Shown: positions 13,661 to 13,744 of the stretch, piece after piece | How the letters are laid out: every line of letters begins with the position of its first letter | How positions within the stretch are numbered: position 1 is the first letter of the stretch | NCBI GenBank assembly: GCA_964542875.1 | Contig: CAZIWA010000142.1 | Coordinates: 1-13,744, forward strand | DNA length: 13,744 nt | DNA from: CAZGOM01 sp964542875 | GTDB taxonomy: Bacteria; Planctomycetota; Phycisphaerae; Phycisphaerales; Phycisphaeraceae | Direction: 5' to 3' | The notes under the pieces: generated by a model | What the model saw: the letters and a program-made list of their open reading frames with translations, nothing else | Database searches by the model: none | Told to the model about the DNA's origin: nothing | Translations under genes and position numbers: made by a program

Positions 13661-13744
13661 GCTTGTTGGGGAGTGAGGAAGGGGCTGGGGGGCAGGGTAA
13701 AAGCATTTGGGGTATTTGTCGGCACATGCACCCGGGGTATCGGG

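Overview
The window looks like chromosome of a free-living, GC-rich bacterium (roughly 60 % G+C by eye), most likely Planctomycetota (Phycisphaerae-like) or a related PVC-group lineage. The clues are an isolated prepilin-type protein with a C-terminal His/Asp-Gly motif, a heparinase II/III-like lyase next to an orphan beta-propeller carbohydrate-type protein, palindromic repressor sites, and many short intergenic inverted repeats. Lineage is inferred from gene content only. No phage, IS transposase, CRISPR array or plasmid gene was found.

Layout. Left block, minus strand (1-4057): a fusion protein with an M28/DUF4910-like peptidase fold followed by an aminoglycoside-3-N-acetyltransferase (AAC(3))-type acyltransferase. 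Downstream of it is a thiamine-diphosphate (acetolactate-synthase-like) enzyme that runs off the left edge. Such families occur in surface-sugar or small-molecule tailoring loci. Diverging from this block on the plus strand (4198-7622) are a heparinase II/III-like polysaccharide lyase and a five-bladed-propeller glycoside-hydrolase-like protein. They probably serve carbohydrate use, controlled by a repressor that would bind a 22-bp palindrome in the lyase promoter.

Central minus-strand block (7651-10689): a MoaD/ThiS-like small ubiquitin-fold protein ending in Gly-Gly is translationally coupled to a BNR/sialidase-like propeller protein. Next come a Dabb (stress-responsive A/B barrel) protein and a prepilin-like protein. 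The gaps between them hold several inverted repeats and a LacI-type operator-like site.

Right block: tRNA-Ser(UGA) on the minus strand with its own promoter; a tandem metallo-beta-lactamase-fold protein whose N-terminal half has lost its metal ligands and whose 3' end carries an exact 19-bp copy of the tRNA anticodon arm; and, divergently, ssb. The ssb product lacks the usual acidic-hydrophobic C-terminal tip, and the gene is followed by a textbook intrinsic terminator.

The most noteworthy items are the M28-like/AAC(3) fusion, the MoaD-propeller pair whose C-terminal Gly-Gly codons double as the next gene's ribosome binding site, the tRNA anticodon-arm scar, and the tip-less SSB.
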